DNA from: Plasmodium malariae
Lineage: Eukaryota; Apicomplexa; Aconoidasida; Haemosporida; Plasmodiidae
NCBI RefSeq assembly: GCF_900090045.1
Contig: NC_041786.1
Location: 1,792,501-1,856,500, forward strand
Length of the DNA: 64,000 nt
Reading direction: 5' to 3'
Each line of letters begins with the position of its first letter. The first letter of the stretch is position 1. A program made the translations under genes and the position numbers. Shown here in pieces: positions 22,384 through 36,100 of the stretch. The notes under the pieces were generated by a model. The model was given only the letters and a program-made list of their open reading frames with translations. It ran no database searches and was not told the DNA's origin.

Positions 22384-23690
22384 TAATATATATATGCTCA
22401 CATGAACATATGTATGTATAAGATTATATTGTATGTGTATTTGTTAACTTAATTTTTGCCATTTTTTATATGCCTTATTTCACTTAAAAAACTTCTCCAT
22501 TTTTCTGTTTTATAACATTTTTCATCATTGTTTTGTGTTTGAAAAAATTGTATATGAGATGTATATATACAGTTATACAATCCAATCATACATATTAAAG
22601 TATGTACCTCTTTTTATTTTTTGCAATATATTGTAATATGCATAATATTTTTATTATTCCCTTATGAATTGAGCGAACATTTCACTATGTTTTTATAACT
22701 TATAATTAAAAAGAAATATAAAAAATATAAAATAAAAAAATACAGGAAAAGAAGAATAAAAAAAATAATTTAACGAAATAAAACGAAGTAAAACAAAATA
22801 AAATAAAGTAAAACGAAATGTAACGAAGTAAAATGAAATGAAAAGAAATAAAAATACTTTTAATAATATTTTTCAGTAAGCCCAAAGAGAATCCCACGGC
22901 ATGCGCTTTTATTACATGTGCCAACATGTATCAAGGAAAGCACGTCGTGATAATGAAAAGAAAAAATTTGTGCGCTGTTATATATTACAACAAATTTTAT
23001 AAACAAAAAAAATAAAAAAAGACTCTGTAGCACCCTAGATATTGATCTAAAATATTACGATATATTTTTACTTATAAAATTTGCTTATATATTCGTGAGT
23101 TTGATGATCCATTTGTTTTGTTTTATTTTTATTTTTTTTCCTTGTTACATTTAATGGGAGTTTTTTTTCGAAGGAACATATAATTCATGTAGATACGAAT
23201 AGGCACAAACCATTTTTAAAAGTATACACATAACACTGTGTTACTGTGTATTGCTATGTACTGTTATGTATTACTTTGTTTTTTCTTTTTTCCGACCATA
23301 TATTTTTTGTACACCCATTTTGAAAAGATTACATTTATATTTCAAAAATATAATGTTGAAAAAACCTAATTTTTGTTTAATCATTTATCCAAACATACAT
23401 TATGCTTAGCATATATATTTATAAAACAAAGATGATTATATTTTTTATTATTCATAATACTCATTTTAGGATGTGACTGTGTGTGGGTACGAAGTTTTTA
23501 TAAAGTGGGAAAAAAGGAACGCTTTACGGATAACAGGAAAGTATCTATGTATGTACTTAGGTGTATAATGTACGATATACGTTATATGAAAGGTTGGATA
23601 ATTTGAAAAAAAAAAAAATTAGATAAATATATATACGCACGTTCGTATGTATTATTCATTATATATACAGAGAAAAGGTCGAGTATATCT
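21282..23690. other. convergent intergenic region, no gene seen
   Basis: Shared 3' region between MORC (+) and the CFAP-like gene (-). It has purine-rich sequence just after the MORC stop, an (AT)n/poly-T block near 22337-22395 and AAAATGAAA/AAACGAAGT-type short repeats at 22770-22860. Short open frames here look like shadows. Confidence 0.6.
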
Positions 23691-26600
23691 TTAACTTTCT
23701 TCATTTTTGAGTCCCTTGAGGATATGTATAAACTCGCTAATTTTTAACAGTAGAGCAGTATTTTCTTTTCGGGCATCGTTTAAAAGACAAGTTTTTTCAT
23801 TTAATTCCTTATTCATGATATTTATCCGTCTATTGCTTTCAACTTCTTTATTTTTTATTTCTTCCAAAATTCCCTTTTTTTTTTTTTCTTGATATTTTTT
23901 CTCTAAGTCATTAAAATCAAATGACAAGTCATGTTTTTTTAGTTTATTTTTTAAGGCATTTTTTTTATCAGTAACCGTTTTGAACAGTTTGTTATTAACA
24001 TTTTCTAATTCATTGTTTTCTTTTTTTAAACTCTTATATATAAAAAGAAATTTCTCTTTCTCTTTAGTAATATATTCGATCTTTTTCATAATATCTTTGT
24101 ACTGCTCTCTACTAAGGATAGTACAATTACTAGCTGAATTTAGACGATATTTTTTTTTATCATAAAGATAATCAATATTTCGTAATTTTGAAAGTTGTAA
24201 AGTAATATAAAATTTTACTTCTGATATACTTTTCTTTTTATCATCTTCTATTATAGATATTTCTTCATTTATTATTTCTACTTCTTTTTCTATACTCTTT
24301 TTTTTAATTGTTAATCTTCTTTGTTCATTCTTTTTATTATCTATACTTTTTTTAATTCTATTTATATTATTTAAAATAATTGTATTTTCTTCTTTTATTC
24401 TATCTATTTCTTCCTTATTGTATATATCAATAACTGAGTTATCCTCCCCATCTTCTTCACTCGATTTATCACTTTCATTTGATGCTTCATCCTGTTTTTT
24501 TTTTAGACTTTTTACTAACATGTTGTAACATAAGCTGTTTTCACCTATTATTTGTTTCAATTTATCAAATATCTTCTCTCTGTTATCCTGTAGAAAAAGA
24601 AAATCATACTAGAGTTTACTACACCTTTGCATCTGTATTGAACATGGCAATGTGCCATATAAGGCATGCCATATGTTATGTATCTCATGTTATGTATTAA
24701 AAATCGTAGATAGAGTTATATGCTTAGACATTTATTAATGTATAGAGAGAACCACAAGACATAAACATATACAATACGGAAAAATGGAAATTATCAAAAT
24801 GTGATATCCTCATAGAAAAGAAGCAAAATAAGCTATAGATATAAAATACAAAAGGAAAGAAAAGTGAAATATTATTTGATAATTTTATTTTTTATTTTTT
24901 TTTATTTTTTTTATTACATTATGACTCTCCAGTTCCTGCCCTAGTAACTGCATTTCATTAACATACTTATTAACCTGTTTTGCAATGATTTTCATTTCTT
25001 TTGTATATATTTTTTTTTGCTTTCTTAATTTTAATTCTTTTTTTCTTAATTCTGCTAATATATTATTCTTTTCATCAATTGAAATTATCTTCAATGTGAT
25101 ATATTTTATTATTCTAATGGCTTCAATTCTTTTAATATTTAATAAATGTATTTCTTTGTCATATCTTTTTATTACTCTTCCTATGTAATATTCTATGTCT
25201 TCTTTATCATAACTCTTATATTTCTTTTCAAAAAATTCATGATTAAAATTAATATTAGATATCTTTGATATGTTAGTATTTTTTTCCTTCTTAAAGCACA
25301 AAATTGTAAATTTTTCTACAATATTTTCGTATTTCTTTATTTTATCCTCATCCTGCTGATAATAAACACCTTCATACAATTCCTCACTCTGATTTTCTCC
25401 TTTTCCATCCATATGATCTATTCTTTTTTCATTATTTATCGCTGCACCTTTAATTTTAACTTTTGCCCCTTCTTCATTTCTCTTCCTAACGTCATCTCCA
25501 TTGTGTTGTCTTTCATGGTGTACTTCATTTTGTATACTTCCCTTTTTTAGAGTATCCCTTAGGAACAATATCTCATCTGTTAGATGCACAAGTTTCTGTA
25601 AACACAAAAAAAAAAAAAAAAAGAACAGAATATAGACAAAGCTGAAATAGAAATATAATTTTCCTCAGTTAAGTTGTTTTTACTTTATACCATCGCTATG
25701 CGAGTTTTCAATGAGTTAAAATCCTCGTTGAAAGTTTTCTTGATATAATTTATTTGATTTAATAGCTTCCTTTTGCTTTCTTCATATTCGCGGATAATAT
25801 CACTGAGAGAAATAAAAAAGGGTAAGAAAAGATAAAAATGAGATAAACAAGGGCGAGAGAAAATATGTAGAACAAGTAGGGTAAGCAACTCATGTATGGT
25901 ACGCAACTCGGCCTCTTTTTTGTATATTCTTTTTCTTCGGAATAGTACGTGATGCTTGATATCCTCTGAGGAGATATATTTTCCTGATCCTGTTCATTCA
26001 TTTTGTCCATCTGGGAGAGTATGTTTTCATACATTTTAATAATTTTTTTTTTAAAGCAAATTTCTTCGATTTTTTCTTCATTGTTTATTATCTTCAGCTT
26101 TTGATTTTTCTGTCTCAGTTTTTTGAATTTGTCTATATACGCATTAACTTCTGCTGTAAGTTCGAGGGCCTTCTTGCGCTCTTTTATTTGTACTATATTT
26201 TTTTTTTTTTTTTTTTTAAATTCTTTATATTTATTATTTTTTAAATATGTTTTTATACATTTGGCTTCAACGGTATTGTTATTATTATAACCTAAGGTAC
26301 TTAATGGGTGTGTTGAAAACTGTAATCTTAAAAATGTGTTTGAAAGATATCTTATCCTGTCATCATACATTTTTTGGTTGTGTTCAAAGAAGTTTTTAAT
26401 TTCACGTATTTTGTTTATCAGATTTTGGTACACATTATAAGAGAAATCAATGTCTACAATAAATTTTTTTTTTTTACATAACTTTCTATATTTTTTTTTT
26501 AATTTTTTTATTTTCATATGAATATTTTTTTTATATAGTAAAGCCATTTTTATATTCTCTTCTTTTTCTCTAGCTTCTTTAGTTTCCCTTAGACTATATT

Positions 26601-29600
26601 GAATATCCACATCCTTCACATTATTATTCAAGTTAAAAATAGTGTTTAAATTTTTCTGATCATAATTTAACAGGAGGTTAATTTTTTTTTTTTTTTCCTC
26701 GATTTCTTCCTTTTCGTCTTTGTTATTTTTTTGTATGAAATTCCAAATATCCATAATATCATTTTTTTCCTTTTCTTTGTTTTTGTTTTCATCTTGATTT
26801 ATTTCTTTCTCCTTTTGAAATAATTGTATAAGGAATGTTATATCATCGTTAACCTGTTCAAATGTGAAAGGAATAAGGTTACATTTTTTTTTTTTTTTTT
26901 TTAGCATTTCTTCTATTATGTAATCATGAATATCTTCCATAAACATTGTAGCCAACAAGTTGTGATCCATAAAATTATCTTCTCTATTTTGTATATCGCT
27001 AAACAGTTGTAGGTATTTCCGAACATTTAAATGATACCTTCTAGTGATATTAAATAGATGAAAAAAGGAAAAGACAAAATTTAATTTTATATACTTGTTA
27101 TATAAGCATACAAATATATACTGCTCCTTACAATGTTTATTTACGAAGATATTTCTCACTTTTTCGTAAACAGGGATTATAATACAATAGTACATAAAAA
27201 AATGTTTTGTAGAAAAAATATATATCTTATTGTTGTTACTTAAGCAGAATAATAAATGGTTATCTTCATTTACTATCATGGTATGTATAAACTGTTTTGG
27301 CAGAATTTGGGTTCTACTAAATCTAAAAATTATTTTTGGATTCATATTAATTACATTGTTATACTTTTGATATCCTTTTTTATTCAGGTTTAAAAAAAAA
27401 ATGCAGTTATTTTTTGCACCTTCCGTGGTTAAGAAGAAGCCTTTATTTTCTTCCATTTTTTCTAAACATCGTATGTGTATTTCGTATTCTTTTCCATTTT
27501 CATAATTTTGAACATATTTATCCATTTGGTCCATTTGACCAGCTTGGCCCTTTTTGTCCTTTTTTCTCTTTTTGTCTATTTTTCCCTTTTTGTCCATTTT
27601 ATTCTTTTTCTCTTCTTCTTCCTCTTCTTTTTCTTCCTTCTTTCTTTTACCTCTTTCCATATTTATACTCAAGGAAAATGGATGTTCCCTTTTTTCTATG
27701 TCCACTTTACTCAATACAGTCTTATTAAAAAGAATTTCAATGTATTTTTGTAGGTTCCTTTTCTTTTCTTTATTCTCAAAAACGGTATTCTTATCATCAT
27801 TATTTCTTTGAATCTCTAATTCGGAATCCATATATTTTGTAAACCTAATCTTGTCTCTATAAAAACTCATTTTATTGTATGAATATTCGGACAGATCACT
27901 TGAGGAGCTATTCATTTTAAACTCATTCTCATCACTGTCGTTTTCTTTATGGGTACTATTATTATCCTCTTTATTAAAAGAAGAAAAATTGTATCCGTTC
28001 GTGTCTTTCTTTTTATTATCATTCCTAAAGTAATTACTACTAGTATCATAACTACATTTATTGAATTGTATTTTAATAATTTCATATTCTACATGTACGT
28101 CATATGCATTATCGTCATTTTCTTTTTTCGCCTCCTGCATGTGGTTTGATGGTATTCTCCTAGTAGTGCACCCAGGGGTACCCTTCGCTATGGCGTTCTC
28201 TATACCTCCCGCAAGGACTTCTCCTGCTTCCTCTTCAAGGCCTCCCTCCATTCCATCTATAATATCGTTCTCAGTTCCTCCAGAAATACCATCGTCCGTC
28301 AAACCTTTTATTTTGTTCGCTACACCCAAATCTTCATTTTTTTCGTCCTTCTGTCTGATATAATTTTGACTATCCTCCTGTACTTTATCAATTCCGCACT
28401 TTTGTTTCAACCTCTGTACGTTGATTCTAAATAAGTAATTGTGCTCCCCCAGTAGGTAGAAGGAGTCCGAGAATGCTAAATAGGCGCAATTTTTAATAGG
28501 AAATTCTGTAATTTTTAAGTACCCTATGGGTTTAAATTCATTAAAAAATTTATGTAAAAAAAAAATGTAGGGTTCTTCTTCCGATATAACACATATGTAT
28601 TCACATTCTTTGCTTTTTTCTATTTTTATAATTTTATTATTACTAGTCTTTAAGCAATATATTATGTCTAAATAGAAATTCTTTATTTTGACTACTTTTA
28701 TTACGCCATTGTTAAAACCAATACAAAAAAATAAAAAATTATTATCAGTATATAAATAGCATAAACAAGTAATACAATTTTTAAATTTATATAAGCACAC
28801 ATTTCTTTCTTTTTGTTTTTCATCCTTTTCATAATCGTAGATTTTCCCGTTAGAACCAAAACTATATATACTATTTTCAAAAGAAAAAATACTATTAATC
28901 TTGCTGTTATGATCGTTGTAAAATATACCTATATCATCATATTTATTTTTTTTAGATGTATAAATGGTGCTATTTTTTTTATCCACAATTAAGAAAAAGC
29001 TATCGTGTGAAATTATTTTGTTAATATTTATGCTAATCCTAATTTCTTTTTCCAGTTTTATCGTAAGTTTACTGCACTGTCCAATATTCTCCAGGTTAAA
29101 TTTGCACTCCCACCTAAAAAGAATCAGATGGGTAAAAGGAAGAAAAAGAGAAAAAGAAATAAAATGAAGCAAGTTATAGAATATGAAATTCTGACTAAAA
29201 GTATTAAAACGGCATAAAACAGGCACAAAAATGTGCGCATATATATGTGTGTATACATATGTATCTATGTGCATATGTGCATATGTGCATATGTGCATAT
29301 GTGCATATGTGCATATGTGCATATGTGTGTGTGAGTATATGTATATATGTATGTACTGTCCAACTGCAAATACGCGCTCTGCTGGGAATATTTCTATATA
29401 AAATTATACAGTTTCAGGGAGTCCCCTTCTTTTGTAGTTATATAATTATCGTAGTAATGTATGTAACTAATATCTTTATGATCATGCTCTTCGTAATTTT
29501 CATTTTGAATTTCTTTCTTTTCAATCAATTCCTGTAGTGGAAGGAAAATATTGGAACCATATTTCCAATTATTTGTGCGGTTAAGGGAATCAATAAAAAA

Positions 29601-30955
29601 AAAGAGAAATAAAAAAAAAGAGAAATAAAAAAAAAGAGAGAGATATATAGAGGTAGATATAAGGAAATAAGATATACACATATATGCTCATGTAAACATG
29701 TGCATGCATAAACATGCGGTATCTACGTGTATATTGCTTCATTTTGTTGTAACCTCCCACAAAAAAATGCATCCATTTGAAGTACCAATAAAAATATATT
29801 TTTTATATACGCAGAAGCAATTAATGTGAAACTTTTCATCTAATTCTAAGCTCTTTTCTTTTATCTTTAAACCTAGGAAAGAGAAACATATGTACGATTT
29901 GGAGTAGAGCAAGAAGGATATAAAGATACGAAGTTCTAAAAAGAATGCAATAAATTGGTTGTTACCTGTATATGTCCTCTCTAAATTCCACAAATACAAT
30001 TTTTTTTTTCTTAAAATTAAAAAAAAATCGTAGTACCTGAAGGTGGCAAAAAATTAGTTAAGTTTTTACGCCTCACCATTATTATTTCTGTTACTGTTAT
30101 GGTTATCGTTACTGCTACCATTACCGTTACTGTTGTTATTGCTATTGTTATTCCTTTTACTTTTATGTCTATGTTTACTTCTATAATTTTAATTTTTTTT
30201 TCCTTTATGGTATCTAAAATAAACACTGTGTACGAGCTTATACGCGCACTTTATAATTTTTGAGACAGCCACATGCGTGTCTATTTCACCATTTATGCAA
30301 TGTATATAGTACATTTTTGCTTTCATATTATTCCATATAAAAATATGGGCAAATACATGTGTGTACATAAATATGCATCCTGTTAGGTATTCTAACTGTA
30401 TTAAGTTTTCCTTTTTTTTTTTTTTTTTTTTTTTTAATTAGCTATTACTGCAAAATATTGCTATACTCCAGTTGTAGGTATATGCTGAAGATGAAATCCT
30501 TTTTCTCTGAATCGAGGACTTTTAAAATACTTTTGTTTGTTATCAGTAGAAAATAATTGTTTTCCTTTTGTACATAAACTTTTTCATAGTAATCATAGTC
30601 CTTAAGTGATATTTCTTCTGTTAGTGTTTGTTTTTCTATACAGTATATTTGTATACCTTAGAGCAAATAAAAAAAATAAATAAAATGTAGTAAATGGTGG
30701 GAAGGGAATAATATGGAGATAAGCTACTGCTGTAAGTGTAACTTAAGTTAAATCACAGACTAGCAAAAAATCATGTTAAAATGAGAGCAGTCAAGTTAAT
30801 ACAATAAACCCTATTGCATCTCTTAACTTTATTGTGCTCTATTCATTTCCTATGTCCTTAAAAGGATTAATTATGTACTTTACGAAAAAGTCATTTCTCT
30901 CTGATGTGTGTACATTTACACATATATATATATATATGCACGTATTTTTATTTTG

Positions 30956-30999
<44 letters not shown>

Positions 31000-31571
31000 G
31001 AGAAAGAGAGAGAGGTATATATTTTTTATGCGGGAATATTCTATGCGTGCATAATTCCCCCTCTTGTATTACATGAATATCCTGAGGGGCTGTACAAAAC
31101 AACTACTAGGGACTCCTTAAACAAATAGGAGCATGTAATAACATAATTATGTTTTGTGAATACAGTCCTTAAGCTTTTAATTAGAGGATTGTATATATTG
31201 ATAACGTTTTGAAGAAAAAAGACAATATTTGAACTTTTCAAAATAAAAATGTCGACATTTAAATTAACTCCATAGAAATAATTTACTTTTATCAAATTAT
31301 ACGGTATTATATTAACACCTTCATTACGATCATCCAAAATTTTATCTTTATATCCCTCTATATCATGTGATAGCCTTTCTGTATTCTTACCATTGCTATC
31401 ATTCTTATTCCTTTTATTATTATCATTGTCAATATAACTTATCTGATCACGCACAATATTTAGGTCAATGATATTCTGGTCAAATATATCATTTCTATTA
31501 AAACTGGAAAAAATATCTCTCCGAAGTTTGCTGAATACAGCTATATGGCTAGGAAGGAAGGATTTTTGCAT
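23691..31571 (-). CDS. CFAP43/CFAP44-like WD40 coiled-coil protein
   Basis: Nine exons, minus strand: 31571-31073, 30656-30467, 30036-29966, 29872-29754, 29531-29410, 29113-25949, 25802-25691, 25595-24918, 24587-23691. All phases agree and the sum is 5853 bases, 1950 residues. Joins rebuild WD blades that no single exon shows: YLWNLERTYTGLKIKE across exons 3/4, IFIGTSNGCIFLWEEL across 4/5 and GDSLKLWECKFNLE across 5/6. Residues 1 to about 800 are WD-type beta strands, with an acidic low-complexity insert near 380-500 and a Lys/Glu insert. From about 980 to the end it is mostly coiled coil. WD repeats followed by long coiled coil at nearly 2000 residues is the plan of CFAP44 (and CFAP43), inner-dynein-arm tether/head proteins of axonemes. 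Male-gamete flagellar function is inferred. The exon 2 to 3 join is the least certain, and upstream exons are possible. Confidence 0.75.
29268..29330. repeat. GCATATGT octamer tandem repeat
   Basis: About seven perfect copies of an 8-base unit, GCATATGT, inside the intron between exons 5 and 6 of the CFAP-like gene. It explains a repetitive His/Met/Cys/Ala frame on both strands. Confidence 0.9.
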
Positions 31572-32771
31572 AGCATATATATATATATATATTGTGTATA
31601 TTATATATATTACTGCTTAATATTTATATATATAAGCATATACGTTTTCATGAAACACTTTTTCAGGGATATATTTTCGCAGGAAAATAAGGCCTTTTAG
31701 TAGGAAACATGATCAAATTATGTTTATACATATATATATTTACTATACACTCGTATATATCCACATATATATATATTTATGTGCACATTTCTCTTTTTTT
31801 TTTCTAGACATAGTGCCTTTGTCATTTAATACTTATGATTTTGCTTTTATATTATGCAGGATCATCTTCATGTTCATGCTTCTCTTACTTCACATTGCAC
31901 AGCATTATACACACACATATACGTATATAATATAAAAAAGTGTACATATACATGTAGGGGGATACATATGTGGGCCTTTCTTTATCTGCCACATTATCTA
32001 CAGTAACAGTATTTAATAGAAGTTCCCACTAGACAGTACATATACGAACGCAAAAAAATTTTGCACTTTGCTCATTTGCACATTTATAATAGCTCATTTT
32101 ATTTTTTCTCTGCACAAGCAGATGCGATGCAGATATTTGCTTCCCAGCAATGTAATAAAATTGATAATGTTGAAATGTTCATTACTCACACAGAATGTGT
32201 GCACGGGCTCGCCTCAGAGCAAAATCGTCTTATTTATTTACATACATATTTATTTATTTACATATTTATTTATTTACATATTTATTTATATACATATTTA
32301 TTTATATACATATTTATTTATATACATATTTATTTATATACATATTTATTTATATACATATTTATTTATATACATATTTATTTACATACATATTTATTTA
32401 CATACATATTTATTTACATACATATTTATTTATTTACATATTTATTTATTTATTTATTTACTTATTTACTTACTTACATATTTATTTATATATTTACATA
32501 TATATTTACTCATTTATTTATTTCATTTTATTTCATTTTATTTCATTTTGCTTAATTTTTGTATTTCCCCCTTAGATAGTTAACAGAGAATGGTCCACGG
32601 CAAGCGTACACCTCGGAATAAAATAATATCATTTTTAAAGCGAATAATTTTTAAATAGGTTTTATTAAAAAAGGAGAAGTAAATTTCATAGGATAAAATA
32701 AAGTAACAGCTATAAACATTAAACAAAAAATGAAAGGGATAAAAAAAAAAAAAAATACACATAAAATATAA

Positions 32772-32802
<31 letters not shown>

Positions 32803-33174
32803 GTATTTGTAAAAAAAGAAAACAGTTATAATAAATATAAATTACCGTAATCCGCGATGTTCATAATGTGAAATACATATACAAATACATACATACATAC
32901 ATATGAACATTCTAAAAAAAGTACAAATAATTATCTACATAATTTTCTATTATAACACTGTCCTTCATGTTACAACCTTTTCCTTTTAATAATTACTTTT
33001 TAACAATTTGAAGCTTACAAGTTGATAAAATATAATCATTTCTTCCTAAGCAATTCTTCTCGTTTTGCTTTACCTCATTACTATTTGGTCATTTCGCCGC
33101 TTTTCCATTTCGCCGCTTTCCCATTTCGTCGCTTTTCCATTTCGCCATCTCGTGTTTGCCCTTCTCCTAAGTAG
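31572..33174. other. intergenic, dominated by a minisatellite
   Basis: Upstream region of the CFAP-like gene and downstream region of the TBC-TLDc gene. It contains the TTTATTTA-type minisatellite listed separately, an (AT)n run near 32778-32800, and CATTTCGCCGCTTT-like short repeats at about 33089-33150 just after the TBC gene stop. I see no supported gene. Confidence 0.55.
32228..32545. repeat. TTTATTTATATACATA minisatellite
   Basis: About 300 bases of a 16-base unit close to TTTATTTATATACATA, degenerating into TTTATTTA and TTTCATTTTA units on the right. All three plus frames stay open as Ile/Tyr/Leu/Phe runs, an artefact of the repeat. Confidence 0.92.
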
Positions 33175-36100
33175 CTACTTTAGGTTCCATATTTCGATGT
33201 CCATTATGTGAAAGTCATGACCATTTGATATTAGGGGAGGTGATAAGAAGGACTCAGAAAAGTGTGTTTTTCCGACCTTAATATCCTTATCAATATATAA
33301 GGCTATATCATTTCCGCCTATATATATGCCATCCCTTATAAGTACTAATGTGTTATTTTTTCCTGACCATCTATAAAATTTAAAAGCTGAATTAAAGGTA
33401 CAAAGAAAAGCAGAACTTTTATCGGAGGTATTAACAAAATTATAATCTCTATTAAAAGAAAAGGGACAAAAAAAACCTATCAAGTCATAATCAAAAGTAT
33501 GTAGAATTAAAATCATCGGTTTTTTTTTATTTTTTTCTGTTTTTTCTAATAATATCTGTAAATTATATCCATCTTTTTTTGTACAAAAAGTTAAGATAGG
33601 ATCTAAGCTCCTATTATTACTAGGAATTCTTTCCCATATATTTTCCCAATGAAACGAACTAATTAAACGAGAATTATCATTTAATCTAGGTCTATAGAAT
33701 GTTTTAATTTTTACATTCATTAAGTAAGGTGATGGACATTTTGTCGAAAATTTCATATGTTTTTCTTTACTTTTTAATTTAAATCTATACGCTATTTGTG
33801 TTAGTTCATTTATATTTAAATAAGGATGCATACATATATGATATAATATATTTTCTACTTCTTCAATATTTGAACATTTTAATATATCATTTTCAAGAAA
33901 TTTTAATAAAGCTAAACAATATAAACATAATGTTTTCTGACCCTCAAATAAAAAGGTACCATATATTCTTAACACAAAATCAAATGGTAACATTCTTGAA
34001 AAACCGTCTTGAATACATCTAGCTGTCCATGCAGCTAAGTCAAAATTCAATTTTCTCAAATAATGATAACACTTGGGTAAAAACTGGATAAAGGTATTTA
34101 ATATATATTTTACATACTTTACAAAATCTTTTCTTTTATATATAAAAAATGGTAATTCTTTATTTTTTATACTATCTATACCCTTTTTTATTAAACAATG
34201 AATAATACAATATACAACGGAAGCCTTAAAATAAATAAGCAAAATTATGCACAAATTTGGAATTATCGGAGCAAATTCTATATCATTTCCAAAATTATTA
34301 TTTATAGCCCATAGTAATTTCTTTATCTCATGTTTTCCGTTATCATTTAGTAATGCTGTTAATTCTGTTGCATCATCTAAATTATACACATTCGGGTAAG
34401 CACTACAATGCTGACTATTTTTTTCATAAAACTTATTGTACAATTCCTTTTCAAAATTTGCATTCTCTTGATTGGTATACTTAGTTCCCCCTTTTTTTAT
34501 TTTCCTATTCCCTTCTCCCTGTGCCTCTTCCGTATTTCCCGTGTCACTTGCTTCTTCAGTTCGTTCCCTTTCTCCTCTTTCCGTGTAATCACTTTTGGAT
34601 TCTATTAGGTATACTTTTTCTGCATCTTTTTCCACTTCTATCTCTTCTTCATCTTCCTCTTGCCTCATCTTCGTTCCTCTCCTATGCTTATCTTCAGCAT
34701 GAATTTCTTCCACAACTTTTTCTTTATATACCGAGCCCTTCCTTGAACTGTCCCTCGACTTGTCCTCCTCTTCCTCCCATGAATCCTCCTTGTAGTATTG
34801 ATACACCAAATTGCCTTTCTTTCCTTTAAAGTTACCCAGCATCAAACCATTTTCACCTAGTTCTTTATTTTCTTTACTTGTCATATTACTTGTATCTTTA
34901 TATTCCTTAAATTCATCTTTAAAATTTATTTTTTTTTTTTTTTTTTTTCATTTTGTTCTTTTTATTATTGTCATTATTATTTAACGGATGACTAGACGGC
35001 AGTTTGAAGTCTTCTAAATCATTTTTATATGACAAGTCATCAAATGGATAAGAATCGGGTGCATTACTATGGTCTTCTTTTTCTATTATTTCTATGCCTT
35101 CATCCTCATCAGGTTTACACCTCAAATCAGCAGAGAGATACCTTCCTACCTCTTCATTTACGTCGAAATATGCGTCCTCATCTCGTTCATTAAATGAATT
35201 ACTTTTATTGCATGTATGAAATGGAGAGTCGTCAATATCACTATCATTACTTTCTTTTTGCTCTGGTTTCATTATAGATGTTTTATCATATGATTTTACC
35301 TGACTACTTTTTCCAAATTTTGATAAAAAGCTTTTACTATTCTTCCCTTTTAAATCATCACTACTTCCCTCTCCAATATTTGTTTGGTAATTAATTTTAT
35401 TTCTACATATATCGTCATGTAATAATGCGTTGTCTATACGGCATTTTACCTTATTTTCATGATTGCTAATAATAATATTATATTTATTATTATATTCATT
35501 ATCTGTGTTCTTGTTACTAGGATGATTCTTATCTATCATAACAGATGTGTTGTTAAGGCTGATACAACTGTAATCATACATTTTATTAACATTGGTAGCT
35601 TCACCAAAAATGGTTTCAGCTCCTAACGATTTAGAAGTAATATACGGTTTCCCTTCCCTTGTATCCCTTAGATGATTAGAGAATTTGTTGGTTCGGTTAA
35701 TCTCCCTTTTTTCATCCTTAAAATAAGGGTTACAGTTTTGTGCTTTTTTATAATCATTTGAGTAGTTTACATTTTTTTTCATATCATTTATACCTCCATC
35801 TCTATTTATATCATTCACTTGATCAACTGTAGTAGTAGTAGTAGTAGTATCAGGACTGTTCTTTTTTTCTTGACTAGAATTTTTTTTTTTAATATAATTT
35901 CTACCTTGTTTACAGTTTGCACATTTTATTGTTCCTACTTCTTCATTATCTAGCGATTTTTTTTTTTTATAAAATATATTTTTTAATTTACCAAAAATGG
36001 ATTTTTTACTGCTACGTTTTTCATAACTCCGAAGATCATACATTTCTTTTTCATGATAATCAAAGGAGCTTCCTCCATATCTTTCTGATTCTTTTGAGTT

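Noticed and set aside
32061..32583. Three overlapping plus-strand frames of 126-171 codons
   Set aside because: All three frames are open because of the TTTATTTATATACATA minisatellite; no splice or family evidence.
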